Source: UBA10210 sp964408425 (lineage in GTDB: Archaea > Micrarchaeota > Micrarchaeia > Norongarragalinales > Norongarragalinaceae). From it: a stretch of DNA of 64,000 bases. The stretch lies in the NCBI GenBank assembly GCA_964408425.1, contig CAYOZI010000001.1, forward strand, positions 15,738 to 79,737, written 5' to 3'. Both the position numbers and the translations under genes were made by a program. Below are positions 1-9,000 of the stretch, piece after piece. The notes beneath the pieces are model-generated. The model was not told the DNA's origin, did no database searches, and worked only from the letters and a program-made list of their open reading frames with translations. Each line of letters begins with the position of its first letter. The first letter of the stretch is position 1.

Positions 1-738
1 GGTCAAGTCGTTCGCTCCCGTAGTGGCCGTAGTGCTTACAGAATTGGTTTTAACGCCGCCGGCGCCCGAAACCGTAAGCCCGCCGCTTCCCGAAACGCTC
101 AAATCATCCCCAATCCTCACAGGATTCGCACCCGGACTGTAAATCGACCCGTAAACATTGAGCGCCCCGTAAGCGTTCAAACTAGGCTGGTTTGAATCAC
201 CCACAGGCAAATTCAAGTCCCAAACGAAAACGTTGTTCCTAAACCAAGAGAACGTGCCATTATTGTAAGGATAGCCGAAAATCGAGTGTCCGTTCAAAAC
301 CGAAATCGGCGAGTACTGATTGTAATAATAATTCGCCCAGAAATCGCCCTTGAAATCGCCAACCACGAGTTTTGACGTGGCATTCGCATTAAGCGGAACC
401 ACCGTTCCACCCTGCACTTGAGTCGGGTAAAACGCCTGGCATGAAACCAGCGTTACGCTGCCGTAAACCAAGCGCAAGTAGTAAGGAGTGTTGGAAGCAA
501 GCAATCCGGACGGGTAATTCAAAGTAACGTCGAAAATGCCGTTAGTCAGAGAAGTGTCCTGCCCGCTGAACAAAGCTGTTCCAGAACAAGTTGAAGACGC
601 GAAAACCGACGCGGTGACGCTCCCGGAAGAAACCGGATTCCCCCCGTTCAAAATCCTTCCTTGAACGTTCAAAACCGGCAGGGCGAAAACGAAACCCATC
701 GCGAAAAACAAGCCCAAAACGAAAAACAAGCCCTTCAT
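1..738 (-). CDS. Secreted fibre-like surface protein (copy B'), C-terminus beyond window
   Basis: Reading leftward from an ATG at 738, the frame stays open to base 1, so about 246 N-terminal residues are seen and the end is missing. It opens with a signal peptide (MKGLFFVLGLFFAMGFVFA), then a short beta-sandwich-like stretch (PVLNVQGRI, YYLRLVYG) and a Gly/Ser/Val-rich repetitive region (LNVYGSIYSP, LSVSGSGGLTVSG) of the kind found in beta-helical or fibre proteins. It is a paralogue of the gene at 2684-3799, sharing the NVQG and YYLRLVY motifs. It starts one base after the stop of copy A', so the two are probably co-transcribed and translationally coupled. Export is well supported. The exact function is unknown. 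Confidence 0.75.
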   Translation of the reverse strand, partial: MKGLFFVLGLFFAMGFVFALPVLNVQGRILNGGNPVSSGSVTASVFASSTCSGTALFSGQDTSLTNGIFDVTLNYPSGLLASNTPYYLRLVYGSVTLVSCQAFYPTQVQGGTVVPLNANATSKLVVGDFKGDFWANYYYNQYSPISVLNGHSIFGYPYNNGTFSWFRNNVFVWDLNLPVGDSNQPSLNAYGALNVYGSIYSPGANPVRIGDDLSVSGSGGLTVSGAGGVKTNSVSTTATTGANDLT

Positions 739-739
739 T

Positions 740-2107
740 TCAACTTCGCCCCCTGCCCCTGACGCGCATGAACAACAACGACATCAAAACCAACGCCAAA
801 ACCGCAATCAAATCCGTTTCCGGCAAAGCCTTCCTTTCCGTAACCAAAATCAAAGCCGGGTTTTCCGCATCTTCATACTTAGTCCCGCCGAAAACCACCC
901 ACGCTTCGGCCCTCAAGTTTTTCCTGTCGAAAACCTCTCCCTCCGCCAAATCGATTTTCGCCTGGAAAACGCCGGGCTTGACAAACTCAATCGGAAGAGT
1001 AACGACCTGGTCTCCGCTGTCGGCGTCAAAAACGCTCAACGCTATGCCTGGATCCGAGACTACAGCCAAACCAGTTTCAGGGTCGTTCAGCAAAATCGTT
1101 ATCACTGCCTTTTCCTCGAAATCCGGAATTCCCGTTCCAGAAACCACCTTCCCCCCTTCTATCCTCAAAATATTCCCTTCCCCGCCACCTCCTGTCGGAA
1201 CGCACTGGCAGGCTTGGCAGGCGAACCCCTCGCTGCAAGTCAAACCCCTTTCCCCGCACTCTTCCCCGAAATCCGTAGCGTCATTCCCATCACAGAACGA
1301 ACCTCCTTGTGAAATGACGAATTGCGTGGGGTTGGGAGTGCACGTTATGAGATTCCCTCCGACAGTTCCGTTAGCCCGGATTAATTTCGTTCCTACAGTC
1401 GTGTAAGAACAGGTTCTCGTGAAAACCAAGCCGTTTTGCGTGAAAGACTGCCTGTTGCCCGTATCGCAATAACCTTGGAAATTAGTCACAGGCCCTTGGG
1501 AAAACGTTACAGTAACGTCGGTCGTTTCAGGGGAAGGCGGAATTGCGCCTGAAGAAGGGTTGATGGAAATCGAGCACGTCGGAAGGCTGACGACTTCAAT
1601 GGGCTTGAACGGGCAGTTGAACGCAGGGTTGGAGAAATTGGCGTAAATTGCTTTCGACCCGACGCTCGTTCCGGTGAACTGGGTCGGGTTGGCGTTGTTC
1701 GGGTTGAAAGAAACGCCGGTCGCATTCGCGCTCCAGGATATAGTCATGACGCCCGTAGGGCAGGAGGATGGAGAGCCGTTGTTAGTGCATTGAGCGGTGA
1801 GGGCAACTGGAACGTTTACAGTCACCGTATCCGGCCCTGAAACTCCCGTGCAATTCCAACCCGAAGGAACGGTGGTTGCGGCAGGGCATATTCCCCCGTA
1901 ACACGGGCCCACTTCTGCAGCGTAACTCCCGCTTGAAAAACTTCCCACTGGAGGGGTTGTGATGACGTATTGCACTTCGTAAGAGCCGGAAGTTTGCTGC
2001 AAGCCGGAAGTTCCAATGTGGTAGTTGGCGGTGTAAGAGCCGGAAGAAGCTTCGAAAGCGAAAGCGAAAACCGAAAACAAAAGCAATGCCGCCAAGACTT
2101 TCCGCAA
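740..2107 (-). CDS. Surface protein A' with Cys-rich module and LPETD C-terminal anchor
   Basis: 455 residues. A signal peptide (MRKVLAALLLFSVFAFAF, TTG start) is followed by an N-terminal module ending in GPCYGGICP and by Ig-like segments. A cysteine-rich stretch near residues 290-320 resembles DUF4215-type repeats (EFGEEC, CxxCxC). A final beta domain precedes the tail KALPETDLIAVLALV and RVRGRGRS. That tail has the three parts of a sortase or archaeosortase signal: an LPXT-like motif, a hydrophobic helix and a basic end. The gene is a paralogue of 3830-5074, and the tail-coding DNA is identical over 64 bp. A TATA-like element lies about 50 bp upstream, and B' follows directly. The start could be argued, but the signal peptide fits this TTG. 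It is probably a cell-surface protein. Ligand or role is unknown. Confidence 0.75.
   Translation of the reverse strand: MRKVLAALLLFSVFAFAFEASSGSYTANYHIGTSGLQQTSGSYEVQYVITTPPVGSFSSGSYAAEVGPCYGGICPAATTVPSGWNCTGVSGPDTVTVNVPVALTAQCTNNGSPSSCPTGVMTISWSANATGVSFNPNNANPTQFTGTSVGSKAIYANFSNPAFNCPFKPIEVVSLPTCSISINPSSGAIPPSPETTDVTVTFSQGPVTNFQGYCDTGNRQSFTQNGLVFTRTCSYTTVGTKLIRANGTVGGNLITCTPNPTQFVISQGGSFCDGNDATDFGEECGERGLTCSEGFACQACQCVPTGGGGEGNILRIEGGKVVSGTGIPDFEEKAVITILLNDPETGLAVVSDPGIALSVFDADSGDQVVTLPIEFVKPGVFQAKIDLAEGEVFDRKNLRAEAWVVFGGTKYEDAENPALILVTERKALPETDLIAVLALVLMSLLFMRVRGRGRS
786..849 (-). repeat. 64-bp exact direct repeat, copy 2 (partner 3888-3951)
   Basis: Second copy of the identical block that encodes the LPETD-containing C-terminal tail, in surface gene A'. 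Same orientation as copy 1, about 3.1 kb away. Confidence 0.9.
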
Positions 2108-2153
2108 CCCGACCCAGCCCCCTGTTCAAGAAACAAATTCTAAACGCAAGAAC

Positions 2154-2168
2154 GATATTTAAACGTTC
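2154..2168 (-). promoter_or_regulatory. TATA-like promoter of surface gene A'
   Basis: On the minus strand an AACGTTTAAATATC element lies about 50 bp upstream of the A' start. The same core (ATTTAAACGTT read on the plus strand) lies at about the same distance upstream of paralogue A (5126-5140). A T-rich tract just before it (about 2190-2205) could end transcription of the preceding small gene. Confidence 0.5.
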
Positions 2169-2210
2169 TAGAATTCACGAGTAAAAACGTCTTTCAAAAA
2201 AAGAAGGAAT

Positions 2211-2681
2211 TCAACCTAAGGAGGAAAGGCATTGTTGCTTCAATTCTTCAGGCAGCCCGTCGCAAGGAACCGCTTCTGAGGGGGAAAAACCGTCTGAAGC
2301 CGCAGGCTGGACGTCCTGCAAGCACTGCGCTTTCAGCCCTTCTGGCACGCCTTCGCACGGGGAAGAAGGTTCCAAAAGCGAAGGCGGAACTTCGTTTGAA
2401 GAGAAAGGCTGAACCGATTGCAGACAATCTTGCTTCAAACCACTACCGTCAGGCAAGCCCGAACACGGTTCAACGGAAGTCTCGTCCAAAACAGGCGCGG
2501 CTTCCTGGGTAGGCGGGGAAACCACGTTTACGGCAACCACTCCCGTCGCAGGAGGCTGAGGCGCGACAGGCGCGGGATTCTGGGACGGCAGCTGCAAAAC
2601 CCAGCTGAAAAAAACCAGCGCCAACGCCAGAACCGCCCAAGCGGCAAGCATTACAATCCTTTGGTCCAAAATCCCTTTCAT
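2211..2681 (-). CDS. Membrane-anchored protein with three Cys-pair repeats
   Basis: About 156 residues from an ATG at 2681, two bases after the stop of B. An upstream in-frame start at 2705 would overlap B. One N-terminal hydrophobic helix (VMLAAWAVLALALVFF) is followed by a Pro/Val-rich linker and three repeats of the form PCxG[LV]P...LKxxCL, the last ending the protein. The two Cys in each repeat are about 11-13 residues apart and could form disulfides outside the cell. No family is recognised. The position directly after B suggests it belongs to the same surface-protein operon. Whether a counterpart follows B' cannot be seen because the window ends there. Confidence 0.65.
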   Translation of the reverse strand: MKGILDQRIVMLAAWAVLALALVFFSWVLQLPSQNPAPVAPQPPATGVVAVNVVSPPTQEAAPVLDETSVEPCSGLPDGSGLKQDCLQSVQPFSSNEVPPSLLEPSSPCEGVPEGLKAQCLQDVQPAASDGFSPSEAVPCDGLPEELKQQCLSSLG

Positions 2682-2683
2682 TT

Positions 2684-3799
2684 TCAACACGCTTCCTGAA
2701 CGCACAATTGAATTCCGTTCACTTTCAAGCCTCTGGGAACGAACGGTAAAACACAGTTTCCGCTTGACAACTGCGCATCAACCAAAACGCATTTTCCGGT
2801 TAGCTTAGAGAAAATGTTTTTGTTCACCACGAGATTGTCGTCAACGATAACGTCGTTTCCTGAACTTGAAATCGGGCTGGTGCCTTCAAGCACGATGCTG
2901 CCGTAAACGAGCAAGTTCGAAGGCCTTTTTTCACCTCCGTAGTTTGAAGAGCCGAAGGCAACAGTCGGGCTGAGGAACCTTGCATAAAGGCTGTAGAAAG
3001 TCGGCAGGCTGTACTTTCCGAAAAGAAGGTGGGTGAAAGTCTGGATTTTTTGCTCGTAGAAATAATCCTGCTGGTAGCCGGTCAGCGCGCCTCCAATCAC
3101 GAAATAATTCGGGGGAAAAGCAGAAAACAGGGTGTTCACAGGCAACCGAACGCTGTAAGCCTGGCTGAAATCCGCACTCTCTCCGGCGTAAACGTCTTTA
3201 GCCGACACTACGCCCTTGGTCAAAACATTATCAGCATAAACGTTGTTCAGCCAAGCGCTTCCGCCCACGGCTTGCGAATAGTAAAACCTCTTGCGTTCCT
3301 TAAGCAATTCCTTCTCACCGCTTGAATCCACGTAAACCAGGCGCAGGTAATAAGCCGTGTTTATCCTCAGCAAAGGAGGGGCTACCGGAGTGGGCGAAGG
3401 GCACGGATAGCCTGCAACGCAAGCGTAAACTCGGTTAACTTGGGTTTTGGAGAAAGTCAAGTCGAAAACCGAGTCTGCATTCAACTCGTCCGTCTGCGTG
3501 AGCAACGGAGTTCCGCCCGTTGAAGCAGTGTAAACCTCGCCCCTCACGCTTCCCGAAACCGCCTTTCCCAGCGAGTCTTTAATCTTTCCCTGCACGTTCA
3601 ACACAGGGTATGAAGAGCCTACAATTGCGGTAGGAGTCTCGTAAGTATTCAAGTCGAAATCCGTTCTAATGTCCACGGAAACCGAACCATCCGATGGAGC
3701 GGTAATGCCAGTAACGTCAATAGGATCGCTGATTTCCTGCGCGAAAACCAAGCTTGAAACAAACAAAACCGCTAAAACCGAAGCTAAAAATTTTTTCAT
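2684..3799 (-). CDS. Secreted fibre-like surface protein (copy B)
   Basis: About 371 residues from an ATG at 3799, preceded by GGGGTGG. An in-frame GTG at 3811 overlaps that binding site and is less likely. The signal peptide (KKFLASVLAVLFVSSLVFA) is followed by a beta domain with PVLNVQGKI and YYLRLVYV as in B', a middle region, and a Val/Ser/Gly-rich region (NLLVYGSIVLEG, DDNLVVNKNIF). It ends with several Cys (GKCVLV, GNCVLPF, LCVQEAC) that may be disulfide-bonded. There is no C-terminal membrane helix, so it is likely released or bound to its neighbour A. The A-B order is repeated as A'-B' downstream. Function unknown. Confidence 0.75.
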   Translation of the reverse strand: MKKFLASVLAVLFVSSLVFAQEISDPIDVTGITAPSDGSVSVDIRTDFDLNTYETPTAIVGSSYPVLNVQGKIKDSLGKAVSGSVRGEVYTASTGGTPLLTQTDELNADSVFDLTFSKTQVNRVYACVAGYPCPSPTPVAPPLLRINTAYYLRLVYVDSSGEKELLKERKRFYYSQAVGGSAWLNNVYADNVLTKGVVSAKDVYAGESADFSQAYSVRLPVNTLFSAFPPNYFVIGGALTGYQQDYFYEQKIQTFTHLLFGKYSLPTFYSLYARFLSPTVAFGSSNYGGEKRPSNLLVYGSIVLEGTSPISSSGNDVIVDDNLVVNKNIFSKLTGKCVLVDAQLSSGNCVLPFVPRGLKVNGIQLCVQEAC

Positions 3800-3829
3800 T
3801 TCCCAAACCACCCCGTTAATGCAAAAAAA

Positions 3830-5074
3830 TTATTTCCTTTTCCTCTCAGCTTTTGTTTTGCTTAAGCGAAGGTACAGCAACGCGGTGAAAACCAACGCCA
3901 AAACCGCAATCAAATCCGTTTCCGGCAAAGCCTTCCTTTCCGTAACCAAAAGCAACGCCTTGTCCTCGACATCAGCGTACTCGACGCCGTCAACTTCAAC
4001 CCACGCTTCAACCCTCAACGTTTTCTTTTCAAACTCCGCATTGGATAACGAAAGCGTCGCTTCAAAAACACCCGGCTTGCCAGTGTAAGAAACGGACACG
4101 GGAATTTCCTCGTCGCTCCCGTCATCGAAAACCTTCACGTTCAAGCCGGGGTCGCTAGTCAAAGCCAACCCGGTTTTCGGGTCGTTCAACAAAATAATTA
4201 CTTTCGCGTTTTCCGAAAAGTCTTCAGCCGAAGAGCCGGAAAAAACCTTTCCCGCTTCAATCCTCAAAACGCTTCCCACTCTCGAAGAATCGACGCAAGC
4301 GCTGCAAGCCACGCAAACCTGGCTTAAAACGCAGCCGTCATTCAAATCGCAAGTTTCTCCGAACTCGCGAACTCCGTTCCCGCAAACCGCTCCGCCCCCG
4401 CCCCCATCGTCAGGAGGAAGGATGTCTTCCCTGGCCCTGAAAACCGGGTAGGAATTGGGTTGCGCAGGCGGCGAACGGGCAAAACACTCCACGAACTCTC
4501 CGTTTACCACTCCGCTGGAAATTACCGTTGAAGTGAAAGGCGGGCTTCCTTGATAAAAGCAAACTCCCTCGAACTCCAAGCCAGTAGGGTCCGGAGAAAA
4601 CTGGGTGGTGATTTCGCCGTTGTACCCGCAATCGGCTTCGACCGAATCCTCTTCAGGAACGCCGGAAAACGACAGGGTCACCGCAACGTAAGTGGAACTA
4701 GAACCCGAATCCGGTTCAAGGAAAGCAATGCAGGATTTGCCCCCGCCCGGAGGGGTTACGGTAGGAGACGGAATTGGGGTGGGAGTGGCGGAAGGCGTGG
4801 GCGACGGGGTTGCGGTCGCCGCCGCTGAAACGAAAGGACAGGTTTGCCCGTAACACGGGCCCAAGTCCGTGTTCAACTCGCCGTCGTTCGACCCTATCGG
4901 CGGCAGGACTATCGAATATTCGACGGAATAACCGTCTATTGCAGAAGGTCCTTCGAAACCCGCTGGTCCGATGTGAAAGCTCGTGTAAAAATCGTTGAAA
5001 TTCGAATCGTAAGAAAAAGCCAGAGATGAAAAAACAATCAGGAAAAAGAAAAATGCGCTTGGTTTTCCCTTCAA
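3830..5074 (-). CDS. Surface protein A with Cys-rich module and LPETD C-terminal anchor
   Basis: 414 residues, TTG start, signal peptide MKGKPSAFFFFLIVFSSLAF. The N-terminal module ends with GPCYGQTCP, matching A'. A Thr/Pro/Ser linker (TPSPTPSATPTP) then leads to Ig-like domains, a Cys-rich stretch starting CGNGVREFGETC (DUF4215-like), a beta domain, and the tail KALPETDLIAVLALVF with a basic end (KTKAERKRK). Outside the tail the two paralogues are clearly diverged. In the tail they are identical at DNA level over 64 bp (786-849 and 3888-3951). This suggests selection or gene conversion on the sorting signal. Probably a cell-surface-anchored protein acting with B. The partner enzyme that would process LPETD is not in the window. 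Confidence 0.75.
   Translation of the reverse strand: MKGKPSAFFFFLIVFSSLAFSYDSNFNDFYTSFHIGPAGFEGPSAIDGYSVEYSIVLPPIGSNDGELNTDLGPCYGQTCPFVSAAATATPSPTPSATPTPIPSPTVTPPGGGKSCIAFLEPDSGSSSTYVAVTLSFSGVPEEDSVEADCGYNGEITTQFSPDPTGLEFEGVCFYQGSPPFTSTVISSGVVNGEFVECFARSPPAQPNSYPVFRAREDILPPDDGGGGGAVCGNGVREFGETCDLNDGCVLSQVCVACSACVDSSRVGSVLRIEAGKVFSGSSAEDFSENAKVIILLNDPKTGLALTSDPGLNVKVFDDGSDEEIPVSVSYTGKPGVFEATLSLSNAEFEKKTLRVEAWVEVDGVEYADVEDKALLLVTERKALPETDLIAVLALVFTALLYLRLSKTKAERKRK
3888..3951 (-). repeat. 64-bp exact direct repeat, copy 1 (partner 786-849)
   Basis: Bases 3888-3951 and 786-849 are identical, including third codon positions. Both encode the LVTERKALPETDLIAVLALV tail of the two paralogous surface proteins. 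Identity stops at both edges, while the rest of the genes differs strongly. Confidence 0.9.
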
Positions 5075-5125
5075 AATAAAAACCCTGCCCGTTGTTTTTT
5101 CCTACGAACAACTTACGAAGAGAGT

Positions 5126-5140
5126 GTTATTTAAACGTTT
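5126..5140 (-). promoter_or_regulatory. TATA-like promoter of surface gene A
   Basis: The minus strand reads AACGTTTAAATAAC about 55 bp before the TTG start of A. It shares its core with the element before A' and overlaps the stop codon of the upstream gene, so the A-B-C group probably has its own start of transcription. Confidence 0.5.
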
Positions 5141-6008
5141 TTTCCGAAAGCAACGGATTCGCTAAAGGCGAGACGACCGGCGACGGTTGAGCAAAAGGAG
5201 AAGGGGAAAGGGAGGGCAGGCTTGAAGACCGCATAGGAATTTCGGCAATTTTCATTACGCTCGGAACTTGAAAAGTTTGCTTTGATAAAGAAAAAGCGCC
5301 GATGTCGGTTGAAACTAGGGAGAAAGGCGACGAGGTATTCCCAGAAGGAGGCAAAACAGGCTGCACTGCAACCAAAACCTGCGAAAACTGCAAGCCGGGC
5401 AAGGAAAAAGGCCGAATCGAAGGAGTTTCAACTGCAGAACCGTACGGCGGCAAAAACCCCCCGCTTTCGAGCCTGCAACGCAATTTCACGTAGTTGTCCA
5501 ACTGCCTTCGGTAGATTACCTTGTTTCTGGAGTCTTTCACAACCACCTCCCGCACGCCGCACGAGAAAGGAGCGAAAAGAACCGCGTTCGGAACGGTTAC
5601 GCTTGATTCTCGTCCAACGCAGCCGCCACTGCCGCCGTCAAGAACTCCGCTCGCGCTTCCGAAACACTCGGGAGAGTCGGACAAAACCGTTTTGGTGAAA
5701 GAAAATTTGGCGGAAAAAACCGGTTGTTTCCTCGAATTCCTCAATTCCATCGTGAAATCCCCCGAACCCCCCTGTTTTTGCAAGAACGAGTCGTACAACA
5801 CCACCCGGTCGACCGAAACCCGCCCTCCCTCGTTGGAAAACCTGAATGCGAAAACGGGCTTGAGGAAATCTTTCGCAACCGTGAAAAGCCGCTCGCCGCC
5901 AGCCTTGCTCAAATCACCTTCCGAACTTCCGCCGCCCGCCATAGAAAAGCCGCTTGCGCTTGCGCCCAGGATTACGGCGAAAAACAATGCAAACAGCAGT
6001 TTATTCAA
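5127..6008 (-). CDS. Secreted protein of unknown function, downstream of metallopeptidase
   Basis: 293 residues with a TTG start that overlaps the stop of the upstream metallopeptidase gene by four bases, so the two are almost certainly translated together. A signal peptide (NKLLFALFFAVILGASASGF) precedes a beta-rich, Cys-containing core of about 180 residues (ECFGSASG, GGCVGRE, FSCGVREV, LRCRLESGG) and a C-terminal part rich in Pro, Ser and Val without a membrane helix. No family is recognised. The coupling suggests a partner or substrate-presenting subunit of the secreted peptidase, which is inference from position only. Confidence 0.6.
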   Translation of the reverse strand: MNKLLFALFFAVILGASASGFSMAGGGSSEGDLSKAGGERLFTVAKDFLKPVFAFRFSNEGGRVSVDRVVLYDSFLQKQGGSGDFTMELRNSRKQPVFSAKFSFTKTVLSDSPECFGSASGVLDGGSGGCVGRESSVTVPNAVLFAPFSCGVREVVVKDSRNKVIYRRQLDNYVKLRCRLESGGFLPPYGSAVETPSIRPFSLPGLQFSQVLVAVQPVLPPSGNTSSPFSLVSTDIGAFSLSKQTFQVPSVMKIAEIPMRSSSLPSLSPSPFAQPSPVVSPLANPLLSEKTFK

Positions 6009-9000
6009 GAAAATCCCTCCAACGACTGGTTCAACGACCGTTGGTTCACTTTCCCGAAAGCATCACGCCAAGCGTAATCGCTATCCGTGACAAACCCGGG
6101 AGACCAAAACAATACAGGCGAAAAATCCAGGTAGTAATGGAACAAGACGAACGAAAACCAGTCCCCGCCGCTGCTCATCATCGACCTCACCGTCGGCCTC
6201 GCCCCGCTCTCCCCGTCCGTACAACCCGGAGGAGTGTAAGACAAGATGCGCGTGTAGTTAACGCAACTCACGTCCCCGTAAATGCAATGCCAGTAATCAT
6301 CATCAAGAGGCTGTTCGGAACTCTCGCTATGCAAATAATCCAATTCGGGCTCGCTCAGGATTTTCAACGCGCCCTTGCCCCCGCCAACCAAATCCCCCCA
6401 CCATTCCATTGCTGTTGAAGAATTCGGAGCGCAGCTCGGCATTCCCTCCGTGTTCCCAGGCCACTCGTCTTTCAACCAGCTTAAAGCATGCCCGAACTCG
6501 TGCACAACCGCGGCCGTTTCCCACCGGTCGTACTCGAACCTAGTCGTAACCATGAAAAACATCGGATAAGCCATCCCCCCGTTTCCGCCAATGTTGTTTG
6601 TCGTCAAAACCCCGCGCAAGTCCGCAGGACAGGACAATACAGCCGCAGTCCAATCGCCCGAACCACCGCTGCAAAACCGCCAGTTCGCCTCGCAGTAATC
6701 ACCCATGCGGCTGAAGCGCAAAAAGTTTATCTTCTGCTCTTGGGAGTGCAACGGTTCTATCAACGAAAGCCCTGTGAGAGAAAAGTTGCTGTCGTTGTCG
6801 AAACTCGCTTGCCGGTAGTGCCACTCCTGCTCGTCGTAAGAATAATTCATCCCGTCCCCGAACAACGCCACGTCCAGCTTAGTCTCTGGGTTGCCGCTGT
6901 AATCCCACACGATGCAAGCGTCGGTATACAAAACAGGCGTGCCAGCCGCGGTGAGGTTGTTGTTCGAATAATCCGGCTCGAAACCCTGCTGGAACGGGTT
7001 TGCATTGGCGAAAACCGAGAAGTCGCTCTCGCCGAAAAACTCTTCAGGAGGAGTCCAGTTGAAAACAACCGTCGAGTTGCCCAAAGCGTTCCACGCCCCC
7101 TCGCCCGGCTGGATTTCAAAAGTGCCGAGCGTCACCGGCTCGGTCCAAAAACCGCTTTCGTTCGCAGGCGTGTAATACTCGAAATGCGTTTCGTTCAAAA
7201 CCACGCTGATGACCGAAAAAGTCCCGTTCGGAAAAGGCGCGTTCCCCAAGTTTTTCACTACGACGACAACCTGCCCCGCGTGATTAATGTCAGGCTGCGT
7301 CGGGAAGCTTATTTCGTCTACCGCCAAGTCCGGAACGTTAACAAAAACATTTTGAGAGCGGTTGTTGTTTCCCTCGCTTTCCTCCAAACCGGCAATGTTC
7401 GGCTCGTCGGAAACGAACGCCTTGAGCGAATGGCTTCCGCCCACGCTCGGCGTCCAGTCGAACTGCACCAGGGCAGAAGCGCTTCCGTTCCATAACCCCT
7501 CGCTCTTGCTAACGTTCTTGATTCCTATGAAACGCGCGTCGCTCTGGTTGAGAGTGAAAATATCTCGCGTCAAAACCACGAAAATGTTCGTGGTGTTGGA
7601 AGGAAACGGCGCGTTGCGCAAGTTCGCTATCGTAATGTTGATCGTGGAAGGCTGCAATATTCGCAGAGTTGGGGTGGAAATGCTTTGAACCGCCAAATCC
7701 GGCCTATCCACGTTCACGCTCAAGTTCAAAACGTTGTTCGACTCGCTCTCCTCCACGCCGTTCGCATCCGGAACGTCGTCAACTTCCAAGGTCAAATTGC
7801 GCAGCCCCCCGCTTTGCGGAGTCCAGTCGAAAACAAAACTGTTTTTGCCCCAAGCGAGCCAAACGCCAGCGTTTTTGGAAACGTTCACTTCCTCTACCAC
7901 GGTGTTCGCGTCTTTCAGCCTAACGAAAACATTCCGAGTAGAAGCCGGAATGGAAGCGTTGTTGGCGTTAGAAACGTTGACTTCCACCCGGACTTTCTTC
8001 CAAATCGACGGGCTTTGCAAAACCCGGATGCTCTGCGCGACCAAATCCGGCTTTGTGATTCCAACCGAAACGTTCATCGCTGCAATATTGTTGTTCTCGC
8101 TAACCTCCCTGCCGTAAGGCTCTCCGAATTCCGGATAATCATCCGCATAAACGTAAACCGGATAATTGCCGCTCTTCATTGGAATCCAGTCGAAAGAAAC
8201 CCTGCTTTCCCCGTTCGCATTCCACGCTCCAGAGTTTTTCGGAATCAAAACCATTCTAGCGCAGCCGTTCGTTTGCATGCACGATTGGAATTCAGCCTGG
8301 TCCTGCTCGTCCCAGAACACCCCGTCGCCGTCAAACCAAACGAAAATCTTTTCAGCAGGATTGCGGCTTGAATCGAAAACGCCGAACCCCACGTTTTTCG
8401 AATTACGCACGGTAACATTCACCCTCTCAAGCTGAAACGCCTCGAAAGGAAGATAGCCTACAGCAAGCCCGCTCAAAGTCAAATCCGGCCTTGCCCCGAC
8501 GAAAGCCTTCCAATTCACCAAAACCCCGTACTCATCCTCGACATTAACAATCCCGTCCTTGTTCCCATCCAACAAGGAACAGGAAACCGTTTCCCCACCA
8601 ACAACGCAGTTTTCCGAAGAGTTTTTCCCCGCATTCCCTTCAACCGCAACCAAATCCGGATTGCTCACGTAAAAATCGTCGTTGTAATCGTAAAAAGAAA
8701 CCGGGCTGCACGAAGAGCCGTAGTCATACCCCAACGCTGCGTTATCCCTCTCGTCCACAACCCCGTCGCGATTCGCGTCGAACGCTTTGCAAACGATTCC
8801 CGTATTCAAATTCCAAGAGCAAGAGTTTTGCGAAGAGCTTTTCCCGAAATTCTCCCTCAACGGACCCTGGTCCGCATCATTCACAATCCCGTCGTAATTG
8901 ACGTCCGAATAGCAGGAAGAAGAATAGGCGGACGCGAATAGGGAAAAGCCCGCAACTAGGAGCACGAACGCTATGGCAACAAAGGCAAAAATTCGGCGTT

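Noticed and set aside
7669..8371. Plus-strand frames of up to 228 residues opposite the CARDB region
   Set aside because: They mirror the repeated CARDB codons and have no independent signal.
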